A DNA stretch of 22,635 nt from Clostridiales bacterium (GCA_024684665.1 JAIKWN010000164.1:1-22635); one strand, 5' to 3'. Positions 8,511 through 15,560 are shown, counted from the first letter of the stretch. Notes: generated by a model not told the origin, from the sequence alone. Translations and numbers: made by a program.

Positions 8511-9552
8511 ACAGGAACCGCTCCTTAAGGTCTCCCATCTCTGCCAGTACTTCGGAAACAACCGGGCGGTCGACGACGTTTCGTTTTCCGTGTATCCGGG
8601 AGAGGTCTTTGGCCTCGTCGGCGAATCCGGCTGCGGAAAAACCACGACCGGCCGCTGCATCGTGCGTCTCTATGACATCACCGGCGGAACCATCGACTTC
8701 AAGGGCCAGCGCATCGCCGCCGGAACCCTTTCCTACAAAAACGCTATCCGGGCGGCGGCGCGTGCGCTCCCGGGGGCTGCGCCCAATGAACGGCCCGGGC
8801 TTCTCAAAACCATCTCGGAAGCGCAGTCCGCCATGCGGGAAGCCAGGCGCGCGCACAAAAACGCCGATCAGCGCCTCGTGAACCGCATCCAGATGATCTA
8901 CCAGGATCCCATCGCCTCGCTCGATCCCCGCATGACGGTCTACGACATCATCGCGGAGGGCCTGCGCATCCGGGGGGAACGGAATAAGGAAACCCTGGAC
9001 CGGAAAGTCTACGGCATACTCGACCGGGTCGGCCTGGTGCGTGAGCACGCCGGGCGTTATCCCCACGAGTTTTCCGGCGGACAGCGGCAGCGCATCGGCG
9101 TCGCCCGGGCCGTGGTAATGGAGCCGGACATGATCATCGCGGACGAGCCGGTTTCCGCTCTCGACGTATCCATTCAGGCGCAGGTCATCAATCTCCTGTC
9201 CGATCTCCGGCGCGAGATGGGACTGACCTGCCTGTTCATCGCCCACGACCTTTCCGTGGTGAAATACTTCTCGGACCGGATCGGCGTTATGTACTATGGG
9301 CACCTGGTGGAGGTGGCGGAAAGCGACGAGCTGTTTATGAGGCCGCTGCACCCCTACACCCGGGCGCTGCTCTCCGCCGTTCCCCTGCCGGATCCCCTGT
9401 ATGAACGGGGCAGGAAGCGCATCGTCTACCGGAAGGAAGAGCACCTGGAGGATCCGGCGGATCCGGAGACGCTGCGGGAAATCCTTCCCGGGCACTTCGT
9501 CCGCTGCGGTGAGAAGGCGCTTCCCGCCCTCCGCGCGGGGGCCGCACAGTGA
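8503..9552 (+). CDS. oppF: Oligopeptide ABC transporter ATP-binding protein OppF with an internal insert
   Basis: Second ATPase of the importer, 349 residues. Walker A is GESGCGKT at 40-47, the Q-loop glutamine is Q134, the signature FSGGQ is at 190-194, Walker B ends in D214-E215, and the H-loop histidine is H248. Between the first beta strands and the Q-loop there are roughly 50 extra residues (about 71-126), rich in Ala, Arg, Lys and Glu and likely a helical hairpin. Ordinary OppF has only a short link there. The C-terminal extension is short, ending in LPGHFVRCGEKA. The ATG lies inside the end of oppD (8-nt overlap) after GGGAGGCGGAG. The stop overlaps the next gene as GTGA. Confidence 0.95.
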   Translation: MGEQEPLLKVSHLCQYFGNNRAVDDVSFSVYPGEVFGLVGESGCGKTTTGRCIVRLYDITGGTIDFKGQRIAAGTLSYKNAIRAAARALPGAAPNERPGLLKTISEAQSAMREARRAHKNADQRLVNRIQMIYQDPIASLDPRMTVYDIIAEGLRIRGERNKETLDRKVYGILDRVGLVREHAGRYPHEFSGGQRQRIGVARAVVMEPDMIIADEPVSALDVSIQAQVINLLSDLRREMGLTCLFIAHDLSVVKYFSDRIGVMYYGHLVEVAESDELFMRPLHPYTRALLSAVPLPDPLYERGRKRIVYRKEEHLEDPADPETLREILPGHFVRCGEKALPALRAGAAQ

Positions 9553-9968
9553 AGCGCTTTCCGCCCGTCGTCCGCCGGTTTCTTCCCTTCGCCGCCGGAA
9601 CAGTCTTTGCGTTCCTCACTGCGAAAGGACGCGGGCTTTCCTCCGCGTCCGCCCCGGCAAGGCTGATTGCCCTGTCCGACGGATGCTTTGCCGCCGGTCT
9701 GCTGGAGGCCGGTTTCGGCCTCTTGCTCTTCATCTCCCAGGACGGCTTCTTCGATATCTTTTCCTACGCGGTGAGAAGCGTGATCGTTCTGTTCACTCCC
9801 TTCCGCAGACCGGAGGATCTGCCATCCTACGCGGACTACCGCATCATGCGGCGGGAGCGCCGGAGAAAACCCGGTACGGCGCTGCTTCTGACCGGTATCG
9901 CCTTTCTTGCCGCGTCGGCGGTTCTGCTTCTGTTTGTACGTCACAGTTTCCCTTCGGAGGTTATATGA
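9549..9968 (+). CDS. Small membrane protein of the DUF3899 type
   Basis: A 139-residue protein with three likely membrane segments at about 10-25, 40-60 and 112-131. The middle part, GLLLFISQDGFFDIFSYAVR, resembles DUF3899, a family of small Bacillota membrane proteins of unknown function; an arginine-rich stretch (MRRERRRK) precedes the last helix. The start is a GTG that overlaps the oppF stop (GTGA), and the stop overlaps the tldD ATG (ATGA), so it is embedded in the operon. Its position between the transporter and the protease hints at a role at the membrane linked to one of them, but this is only inference. The family assignment is by eye. Confidence 0.75.
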   Translation: MKRFPPVVRRFLPFAAGTVFAFLTAKGRGLSSASAPARLIALSDGCFAAGLLEAGFGLLLFISQDGFFDIFSYAVRSVIVLFTPFRRPEDLPSYADYRIMRRERRRKPGTALLLTGIAFLAASAVLLLFVRHSFPSEVI

Positions 9969-11395
9969 AAGCACCTTTTTCCCCTTATCTTGCCGGAATC
10001 GCACCGGAGCTGAAAAAGTTCGTCAGCTGCCTTTCCGCGCGGTATGATTATGTTTCCGTCCTTTCGGCGGACAGCGTGGGCTTCGCCGTACGCGTATCTC
10101 CTCATGCGAAATCCGTTGCCACAGAGACCATGACCACGGAGCGCGGCAGCGTCGTGCGCGTATGCCGCGGCGGCCTGTATGCGGAATACAGTCTGAACGA
10201 ATTCGACCCTTCTCATCCCGATCGGGAGGCGGAGCGGGTAGCGCAGGCGCTGGAGGAGCAGTACACCCTGCTGGATTCCCTCGGCGTCGCGCCTTATGAA
10301 ACCGCCGTGCTTCCGGACGAACCGGAGTCTATCTTCGCGGAGATGGAAGCAGAGCGCCTGCCGGAGGAGGAAGACCTTCCCGCCCTCGTCACGCGCCTGT
10401 CCGCCCTCGCGGAGGCAGCGGCAAAGGAACACGATCTTGTGGACTGCTCTCTTTCCGCCCAGTCCACCCATATTTCAAAGCTCTTTCTCACGAAAAATCG
10501 CGACCTCCGGCAGAGCTACGTCTATTCGGAAGCCTCCTGCATGCCTGTGGGAAGTGAGGGGGATCGCACGGAGATGGGCTATACCGGACTTTCGGGAAGA
10601 CGCGGACCGGAGCTGTTCGACGGCATCCCGGAGAAGCTTTCCGAGGCGCTCAGCGACCTATCCGATCTTCTCAGAAGCGAACCCGTCGTTCCCGGGGAAT
10701 ACGAAATCGTCTGCGACCCGGAAGTCGCGGGGCTCATTGCACATGAGGCTTTCGGCCACGGCGTAGAGATGGACATGTTCGTTAAAGGCCGCGCGCTGGG
10801 TGCGGAGTACATCGGACGGCGCGTCGCCTCTGATCTCGTGACGATGCACGAGGGAGCAAACGCCTGCACGCAGGTCGCCAGCTATGCCTTCGACGACGAG
10901 GGGACACCGGCAGGTGATACGGTAGAAATCGACCGAGGGATCCTGAAAACCGGCGTGTGCGACGCGCTTTCCGCCCTGCGGCTTCATGCCGCTCCGACAG
11001 GCAACGGCAAGCGGGAGAACTTCGAGCACAAAGTCTATACCCGCATGACCAATACGCTCTTCGCCCCGGGAACCCATACTCCGGAAGAGATGATCGCCAC
11101 CGTCAGGCACGGTTACCTCCTGCGGGGCTGCGAGTCCGGTATGGAAGATCCCAAGCACTGGGGCATCCAGTGCATCGTGCAGCGCGGCTATGAGATCCGT
11201 GACGGAAAGCTGACCGGAAAGGTCGTCGCGCCCGTCATCCTGACCGGCTATGTACCGGACCTGCTCTGTTCCATCTCGATGGCAGGCAGTTCAGCGGAAG
11301 CTTTCGGCACGGGATACTGCGGCAAGGGAACGAAGGAATGGGTGAAGGTTTCCGACGGGGGACCTTATCTGAAAGCGAGGGCGAGGCTGGGATGA
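9965..11395 (+). CDS. tldD: TldD metalloprotease subunit
   Basis: Catalytic subunit of the TldD/TldE zinc protease, which cleaves unfolded or small peptides in the cytoplasm (in E. coli it matures microcin B17 and degrades the CcdA antitoxin). It is 476 residues, normal for TldD. The zinc motif HEAFGHGVEMD starts at H260, giving H260, E261 and H265. The third ligand is probably C452 in GTGYCGKG, matching the conserved C-terminal cysteine of the family. The segment YTGLSGRRG and the later GTHTPEEMI, GYLLRGCESG and CSISMAGSSAEAFG are also family-like. GGAGG stands 5 nt before the ATG, which overlaps the upstream stop. A longer in-frame extension back to 9401 is a shadow of oppF and the DUF3899 gene. 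The tldE start overlaps its stop. Confidence 0.95.
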   Translation: MKAPFSPYLAGIAPELKKFVSCLSARYDYVSVLSADSVGFAVRVSPHAKSVATETMTTERGSVVRVCRGGLYAEYSLNEFDPSHPDREAERVAQALEEQYTLLDSLGVAPYETAVLPDEPESIFAEMEAERLPEEEDLPALVTRLSALAEAAAKEHDLVDCSLSAQSTHISKLFLTKNRDLRQSYVYSEASCMPVGSEGDRTEMGYTGLSGRRGPELFDGIPEKLSEALSDLSDLLRSEPVVPGEYEIVCDPEVAGLIAHEAFGHGVEMDMFVKGRALGAEYIGRRVASDLVTMHEGANACTQVASYAFDDEGTPAGDTVEIDRGILKTGVCDALSALRLHAAPTGNGKRENFEHKVYTRMTNTLFAPGTHTPEEMIATVRHGYLLRGCESGMEDPKHWGIQCIVQRGYEIRDGKLTGKVVAPVILTGYVPDLLCSISMAGSSAEAFGTGYCGKGTKEWVKVSDGGPYLKARARLG

Positions 11396-12708
11396 CATTC
11401 GAAGAAGTACGGGCGCTCCTTGAATCCTCCGGCGCGGACGCCTGGGAACTGACCGAAGAACGGAGACATGTGCGGGAATTCTACTTCATCCGGCGCAGGC
11501 TGGATCAGCACCGCCTGCGTGAGGTGCGGGAGTTCCGGATCAAAGTATATCGTCTTTTTGACGACGGGAAATATCTGGGGAGCGCGGGCGGCTCCCTGTC
11601 CCCGACTGCGGACCGGGCAGAAACGGAAGCGCTGCTGCAGAACTGGCTGAAGGCCGCGGCATTTGTGCGCAATCCCGCCTACACGCTGGTCCCCCCGGAG
11701 GAAGGTGCGGGAGAAAAGACGTCTGTTTCTTCCGTTGATACCGCAAAACTGGCGGCGGACTTCCTCTCCGTAATGCGCGCTCTTCCGGAAACGGAGACCG
11801 AGGATATCAATTCCTTCGAGCTCTTCACCGGCGAATATGAGACCCGATTTGCGAACAGCCGGGGTGTGGACAGGAAAGAAAGTGGTCCCCGCGCCGCGCT
11901 GGAGGTCGTGCTGAACGCCCGGGACGGCGGGCACGAAATCGAGCTGTACCGGATGATCACCGCCGGCGGATGCGACCGGGAAACCCTGTCCCGATCCCTC
12001 GCCCGTGCCCTGTCCCTTGCAAAGGACCGCCTGCAGGCAGGACCTACGCCCGCCCTTAAGAAATGCGACGTGCTCTTTTCCACCGAGGTCGCCCTGCCCC
12101 TCTACGAGTATTTTGCGGACCGTCTGGATGCCGCTTACAAGGTCCGGGGTTATTCGGACTGGGAAATCGGCAAGCCCATTGCGGAAGATGCGAAGGGCGA
12201 CCGGGTAACGCTGCGCTCCGTTCCCTTCCTTCCGAACTCCTCCGAAAATTCGGCATTCGACGCGGAGGGAGCGACCATCCATGAAACGCTGATGATGGAA
12301 AACGGCGTACCGCGGCATTTCCTGGGCAGCCGGCAGTTCAGCTGCTATCTCGGCCTCGCCGATTCCTTCCGCCCCGGCAATCTGTCCTTCTCCGGCGGTA
12401 CGCATACGGAAGAACAGCTGCGGACGGGCGCATATCTCGAGGCAGTGGAATTCTCCGATTTCCAGGTGAATCCTGTGACGGGGGACATCGCGGGGGAAAT
12501 CCGACTGGCCTACTGGCACGACGGGGCAGCAGTCACGCCCGTCACCGGCGGCTCCGTCTCCGGGAACATGGCCGACTTCCTGAAAGATTTCCGTATGAGT
12601 AGGGAGACGATGCAGATCGACTCCTGCGTCATTCCTGCGTTCACCCGACTGCCCGGCGTATCCATCGCCGGCGTTTCCGCTGCAGACAAGGAGGTATCCC
12701 ATGTCTGA
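11392..12708 (+). CDS. pmbA: TldE/PmbA subunit of the TldD/TldE protease
   Basis: Non-catalytic partner of TldD, 438 residues, within the family's range. It has no HExxxH motif, as expected, since TldE lacks the zinc site. Family-like segments are FELFTGEYETRFANSRGVDR in the middle, and LPNSSENSAFDAEGA, SFRPGNLSFSGGTHTEEQL and GEIRLAYWHDGAAVTPVTGGSVSGN near the C-terminus. The ATG forms an ATGA overlap with the tldD stop, with GAGG just upstream. Its stop overlaps the next small gene by 8 nt. Strict adjacency and overlap with tldD support equal production of the two subunits of a heterodimer. Confidence 0.93.
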   Translation: MTFEEVRALLESSGADAWELTEERRHVREFYFIRRRLDQHRLREVREFRIKVYRLFDDGKYLGSAGGSLSPTADRAETEALLQNWLKAAAFVRNPAYTLVPPEEGAGEKTSVSSVDTAKLAADFLSVMRALPETETEDINSFELFTGEYETRFANSRGVDRKESGPRAALEVVLNARDGGHEIELYRMITAGGCDRETLSRSLARALSLAKDRLQAGPTPALKKCDVLFSTEVALPLYEYFADRLDAAYKVRGYSDWEIGKPIAEDAKGDRVTLRSVPFLPNSSENSAFDAEGATIHETLMMENGVPRHFLGSRQFSCYLGLADSFRPGNLSFSGGTHTEEQLRTGAYLEAVEFSDFQVNPVTGDIAGEIRLAYWHDGAAVTPVTGGSVSGNMADFLKDFRMSRETMQIDSCVIPAFTRLPGVSIAGVSAADKEVSHV

Positions 12709-12985
12709 AGAATCGAAGATCATTCCCTTTCCTGGCACGGGGAAATCCCCAGAGGAGCAGAAGGCGGAACGCCTCCTTGCGCTGGATGAAAGCGAGTTTT
12801 CTTCCATGAAGACCAGCGAACTCCGCGCCCTGCTGGATGATATCGCCATTGCCTACGAGTGGTACGGCGACGATTCTGATTTAGAGCCCGGAAGCGACGA
12901 ATGGAACGAGCGCGAGGACAAGATGGAACTCCTGGACGACCTGTCCGACGCCATCTGGGACCTACTGGACAATCGGAAAGAATGA
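12701..12985 (+). CDS. Small acidic protein of unknown function at the end of the opp-tldDE operon
   Basis: A 94-residue protein I do not recognise. Nearly a third of the residues are Asp or Glu, especially the second half (YEWYGDDSDLEPGSDEW and later DLSDAIWDLLDN). No signal peptide, membrane segment or cysteine is present. The start is well supported: AGGAGG lies 6 nt before the ATG, which overlaps the tldE stop by 8 nt. The sequence looks helical and cytosolic. Because it is coupled to tldE it may be an accessory factor, or conceivably a substrate, of the protease; neither is shown. It may equally be an unrelated small conserved protein. Confidence 0.75.
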   Translation: MSEESKIIPFPGTGKSPEEQKAERLLALDESEFSSMKTSELRALLDDIAIAYEWYGDDSDLEPGSDEWNEREDKMELLDDLSDAIWDLLDNRKE

Positions 12986-13046
12986 CGTTCTCCTTCTTCC
13001 ATCTGTTCACGTGGTTTTCTACTCAGAATACATGACGAGGATTGAG

Positions 13047-13067
13047 TGACCAATGAAAAAAGCCCAT
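13047..13067 (+). repeat. Imperfect direct repeat, copy 1
   Basis: TGACCAATGAAAAAAGCCCA here resembles GTAACCAATTGAAAAGAGCCCA at 13153-13173, differing by a few substitutions and one or two indels. On the minus strand both read GGGCT followed by a T-rich tract and TTGGT. Confidence 0.5.
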
Positions 13068-13135
13068 TTATCGCGAGAAAAGAACAAAGCACCAGGGCCC
13101 CTGAAAACTTCGGGAACAGATGAGACGAAATAAGT

Positions 13136-13193
13136 AGAAAAGCTCACCTGACGTAACCAATTGAAAAGAGCCCACCTACAGGTGAGCTTTTCT
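13136..13193 (+). terminator. Nested hairpin, probable terminator of the opp-tldDE operon (possibly bidirectional)
   Basis: AGAAAAGCTCACCTG (13136-13150) is a perfect 15-nt complement of CAGGTGAGCTTTTCT (13179-13193), with a 28-nt loop. A second 5' arm inside the loop (GAAAAGAGCCCACCT, 13163-13177) can pair with the same 3' arm with a 2-nt loop, one mismatch and one wobble. The 3' arm runs into TTTTCTTGTTT. The inner form also has a T-rich tail on the minus strand (CTCTTTTC). It lies about 150 nt after the last operon gene. Confidence 0.55.
13153..13174 (+). repeat. Imperfect direct repeat, copy 2
   Basis: Diverged second copy of the element at 13047-13067, about 106 nt downstream. This copy forms part of the loop and 5' arm of the nested hairpin at 13136-13193. 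Confidence 0.5.
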
Positions 13194-13380
13194 TGTTTGG
13201 ACAAATCGCCCTTTTACGCAACCAAGTTGGGGATTGGAAGAAGCTATATGCGAAAAGTAAGGGGTTTTCGCCGGGCCGGAGAACCGGATTTCATACTAAA
13301 CATCATCTAAAACATATCTAAAATCCACTGTCTACCAGTGATGCTTTTTATATCAGCAGACGATAGGTCATTAATGACTT

Positions 13381-13617
13381 CGCATAACTGATCGTTACGC
13401 AAACGAAGAAGCGACCCTGACGGATGAGCAGACCAGCGTAGAACTGAATTGGGCGGATAGCATTAAATTGAATGTTAACCCCGAAAGTCTTAAATCTATG
13501 AATATCCGGTATCTTTTTTCTACAAAGGATAACAGCGAATTATTGGCCAGGTACGATATCGTCAGCGAATATGTAGCCGGGCAAGACGGATACAGTATCT
13601 ATCGTCTTTATTATTGA
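13381..13617 (+). pseudogene. C-terminal remnant of a decayed gene
   Basis: A frame of 78 codons ends at TGA 13615-13617 and reads like real protein: after NEEATLTDEQ come VELNWADSIKLNVNP, MNIRYLFSTKDNSELLARYD and finally DGYSIYRLYY. There is no start codon with a ribosome binding site. An in-frame stop (TGA, 13375-13377) lies just upstream, and the only in-frame ATG (13498) is deep inside without a site. Composition is about 42% GC, unlike its neighbours. The pattern of hydrophobic strands ending in YSIYRLYY reminds me of the C-termini of large multi-helix membrane proteins of the DUF6044/YkoS kind, but this is only a weak impression. I infer a gene that lost its 5' part by deletion, possibly of foreign origin. 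Confidence 0.5.
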
Positions 13618-13642
13618 ACCTGTATATCCTTGGAAATTAAAG

Positions 13643-13671
13643 GAGACATCCGCTATCTGGTGTGTTATAAT
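13643..13671 (+). promoter_or_regulatory. Probable sigma-A promoter for the gene at 13703
   Basis: A perfect -10 TATAAT (13666-13671) is preceded by TGT, an extended -10. The -35 is GAGACA (13643-13648), matching TTGACA at four of six positions, with a 17-nt spacer. The ATG is 32 nt beyond the -10 with GGGAGG just before it. Confidence 0.7.
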
Positions 13672-13702
13672 GACTCTAAAAACAAGAGAGGGAGGCCCCA
13701 CC

Positions 13703-14182
13703 ATGAAAAAACTCGCCGTTCTTTTTCTCGCATCGCTTCTTCTCCTCGCCACCGCCTCCGCGGAGACGCCGGACGCCGTCGCTTCCGCTTCCGTGAACAG
13801 TTTCTACGGCGGCATGACGGGCGACGATCTCATGAACGCCATCAACAGCTACACCGGCTTCTACTCCATTTCATCGGTAAACCCGGATGGGACACCAAAC
13901 GTCGCCTTTTTCATCTACGGCATGGCAAAGGCCGGAGACAAGTACTATGTGCAGCTCGGTATCAGCCCGAACCAGACGACTGCGAACATCGAAAACGGCT
14001 CAGCGCTGATGGCGATGTATGCGGCGATTCCGGCGGAAGGCGCAACTTATCCCACTACGGGTGCCCGGATGCTCCTTAAGAAGGTCGAAGACGAGGCGCT
14101 CATTGCGGAGCTCCTGAAGAACGCGCCGGAGGGCTATACACCCATGTATTACGAAGTGACCGAAACCCGGCCGCTTGGCTGA
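13703..14182 (+). CDS. Exported flavin-type split-barrel protein (pyridoxamine 5'-phosphate oxidase-like)
   Basis: A 159-residue protein. Residues 1-20 form a signal peptide (MKKLAVLFLASLL then TASA, cleavage before ETPD). The mature part resembles the PNPOx-like FMN-binding split barrel: GFYSISSVNPDGTPNVAFFIYGM, then DKYYVQLGISPNQTTANIENG and ALMAMYAAIP, a strand pattern typical of small flavin-binding proteins in this superfamily. Such proteins are usually cytosolic, so an export signal is unusual. There is no lipobox. The start at 13703 is set by GGGAGG 7 nt upstream; the in-frame ATG at 13670 overlaps the -10 box and cannot be used from that promoter. The substrate and reaction are unknown. 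The cysteine-cluster gene follows 45 nt later and is probably co-transcribed. Confidence 0.75.
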   Translation: MKKLAVLFLASLLLLATASAETPDAVASASVNSFYGGMTGDDLMNAINSYTGFYSISSVNPDGTPNVAFFIYGMAKAGDKYYVQLGISPNQTTANIENGSALMAMYAAIPAEGATYPTTGARMLLKKVEDEALIAELLKNAPEGYTPMYYEVTETRPLG

Positions 14183-14227
14183 TGAAATCCAATATGCCCT
14201 ACCTCGCCGAATGAAAGAAGGATGCCT

Positions 14228-14698
14228 GTGACAGCGCTGTCCGCCGTCCTGAAAGCACGCGAATGCCTGCGGGACGCGACGCCCCTCAATCGCAACTGCG
14301 GGCTGTACTGTGGTGCCGCCTGCTGCCAAGGGGACGAGGAGACGGGGATGCTGCTTTTCCCCGGGGAAGAGGCCCTGTACGAAGACTGTTCCTTCGGCCG
14401 AATCCTCCCTGCGAACTATTCCCTGGCCGGGCAGCAGGCGCTGCTCTTTGTCTGCAGGGGGGAATGTCCGCGTGAACTGCGTCCCCTCTCCTGCCGGCTT
14501 TTTCCGGCCCGCATTCTTCCGGACGGGGAGATCAAAATGGATCCCCGGGCCGCAGCTGTCTGTCCGCTTTTTGCAAGCGGAACGGACGGTTTTTCTCTCG
14601 CATTCCGCATCGCCCTGCAAAAGGCATCTGACGCGCTTTTGTCGGATGAAAGCTGCCGGGCATACCTCAGCGCTCTTTCTGTTCATCTGCGGCTGTAG
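14228..14698 (+). CDS. Cysteine-cluster protein, YkgJ-like (putative metal-binding)
   Basis: A 156-residue protein with 11 cysteines. The main cluster is C24-x3-C28-x3-C32-C33 (NCGLYCGAACC), followed by C54, then C76-x3-C80 and RPLSCRLFP (C89) and C112. The arrangement of an N-terminal CxxxCxxxCC and a later RPxxCR resembles the YkgJ/flagellin N-methylase-like family of zinc- or iron-chelating proteins. The segment GMLLFPGEE between them may be a subfamily mark. No signal peptide is seen, so it is cytosolic. I prefer the GTG at 14228, with AGAAGG 6 nt upstream. The ATG at 14222 directly abuts that site and would add only two residues. The function of the family is not firmly established. Confidence 0.65.
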   Translation: MTALSAVLKARECLRDATPLNRNCGLYCGAACCQGDEETGMLLFPGEEALYEDCSFGRILPANYSLAGQQALLFVCRGECPRELRPLSCRLFPARILPDGEIKMDPRAAAVCPLFASGTDGFSLAFRIALQKASDALLSDESCRAYLSALSVHLRL

Positions 14699-14770
14699 CC
14701 ATTTGTGGTCTTATGCATACTCCGTCCATATATCGCCAGGTAAAAGGCAGGAACCGAAAGGGATACTACT

Positions 14771-15496
14771 ATGCTTTCGGAAATCATGAATCAGCACATC
14801 TCGCTTCTGCAATATACGGACTTTTTCATTCGGATTGTCACTGCATGTATTTGCGGCGCTCTCATCGGCATGGAGCGCGGACACCGCTTGAAAGAAGCCG
14901 GTGTCCGGACGCACCTGCTGGTATGCAGCACAGCTGCTCTAATCATCATCATATCCAAATATGGATTCGCCGACCTGACACGGACAGAAATCGGCTCCCT
15001 CTGGGGGGATCGCGGCGCAGATCCTTCCCGCATTGCTGCGCAGGTCGTCAGCGGCATCAGCTTTCTGTGCGCAGGCGTCATCTTCAAACAGGGCGCCTCG
15101 ATCAAGGGTCTGACCACCGCCGCTGGCCTCTGGGCCACTGCGGGCATCGGCCTGGCCCTTGGTGCAGGTATGTTCCCGCTCGGTATTTTTTCCACGCTTG
15201 TGGTCCTTCTCAGTCAGATCATCATGCACCGTATTCCCGTTCTCAACGACCGGTATCAGAATAACCGTATCCAGATCACTGTTGAGGATGATGCGTCTTT
15301 CCGCCGCGTTCTGGCGGAACAGCTTAAAATCTGGAATGCCCAAGTCGTGGAAAGCAGCATCGTCCGCAATCAGGACGGATCCACCTCGTATTCCATGGTG
15401 CTGAAAATGAGCACGGACGTCAATCAGGATGCCATCTTCTCCTTCCTGGAGCAGAACAGCAATGTGATCGCCTTCCAGCAGACCATAAGCACCTGA
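14771..15496 (+). CDS. MgtC/SapB-family membrane protein
   Basis: Inner-membrane protein, 241 residues. The N-terminal MgtC domain is clear: a helix at about 18-32 followed by GALIGMERGHRLKEAGVRTHLLV, then VVSGISFLCAGVIF, and KGLTTAAGLWATAGIGLALG, the family's hallmark stretch. A soluble C-terminal domain of about 75 residues (from NRIQITVEDD) has the alternating pattern of an ACT-like fold seen in many MgtC relatives. Members are linked to low-magnesium survival and, in some pathogens, to control of the ATP synthase; the role here is unknown. The ATG at 14771 has AAAGGG 8 nt upstream; a second in-frame ATG at 14786 is possible. I found no convincing promoter in the 72-nt gap upstream. Confidence 0.9.
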   Translation: MLSEIMNQHISLLQYTDFFIRIVTACICGALIGMERGHRLKEAGVRTHLLVCSTAALIIIISKYGFADLTRTEIGSLWGDRGADPSRIAAQVVSGISFLCAGVIFKQGASIKGLTTAAGLWATAGIGLALGAGMFPLGIFSTLVVLLSQIIMHRIPVLNDRYQNNRIQITVEDDASFRRVLAEQLKIWNAQVVESSIVRNQDGSTSYSMVLKMSTDVNQDAIFSFLEQNSNVIAFQQTIST

Positions 15497-15520
15497 AATC
15501 TTTCCGCAAACCTTCTCCAG

Positions 15521-15552
15521 ACTGCCGCCGGTTGCATTCCGGCGGCAGTTTC
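15521..15552 (+). terminator. Rho-independent terminator after the MgtC gene
   Basis: A perfect 11-bp stem (ACTGCCGCCGG, 15521-15531, with CCGGCGGCAGT, 15539-15549) encloses a 7-nt loop TTGCATT and is followed by TTCGTT. It lies 24 nt after the stop codon. The U-tract is short but the stem is very GC-rich. Confidence 0.75.
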
Positions 15553-15560
15553 GTTATAAT
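15532..15560 (+). promoter_or_regulatory. Probable sigma-A promoter for the YhaM-like gene, overlapping the terminator
   Basis: A -10 TATAAT (15555-15560) lies 17 nt after TTGCAT (15532-15537), a -35 with the TTG core. The -35 falls within the loop of the terminator hairpin. Predicted transcription starts near 15567 and leaves a leader of about 34 nt before the ATG at 15601, so longer in-frame starts upstream are excluded for this promoter. Confidence 0.6.

Larger units (their letters stand above)
12986..13702 (+). other. AT-richer intergenic island of about 700 nt
   Basis: This gap follows the opp-tldDE operon. It contains two imperfect copies of a roughly 22-nt element, a nested hairpin (13136-13193), a second small hairpin (7-bp arms GCGAAAA and TTTTCGC around 13250-13271), the 3' remnant of a decayed gene (13381-13617) and the promoter of the next gene. 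Composition drops: 13381-13620 is about 42% GC by my count, while coding lines I counted nearby are 55-63%. I see no intact gene in it. Confidence 0.7.

Noticed and set aside
8383..9495. Minus-strand frame opposite oppF (370 codons)
   Set aside because: Shadow of oppF; no domain recognised.
11365..12849. Long minus-strand frame opposite tldE (494 codons)
   Set aside because: Shadow frame; tldE on the plus strand has family motifs and an overlapping start.
13047..13193. Possible CRISPR-like or mobile-element repeat array
   Set aside because: Only two diverged copies with no regular spacers, no transposase and no target-site duplication.
13019..13204. 61-codon minus-strand frame with a TTG start across the nested hairpins
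   Set aside because: No ribosome binding site, no protein-like pattern, and it is fully explained by the repeats and hairpins.
14703..14732. TTGTGG plus CATATA as a promoter for the MgtC gene
   Set aside because: The -10 match is poor and the spacing is 18 nt; not strong enough to report.
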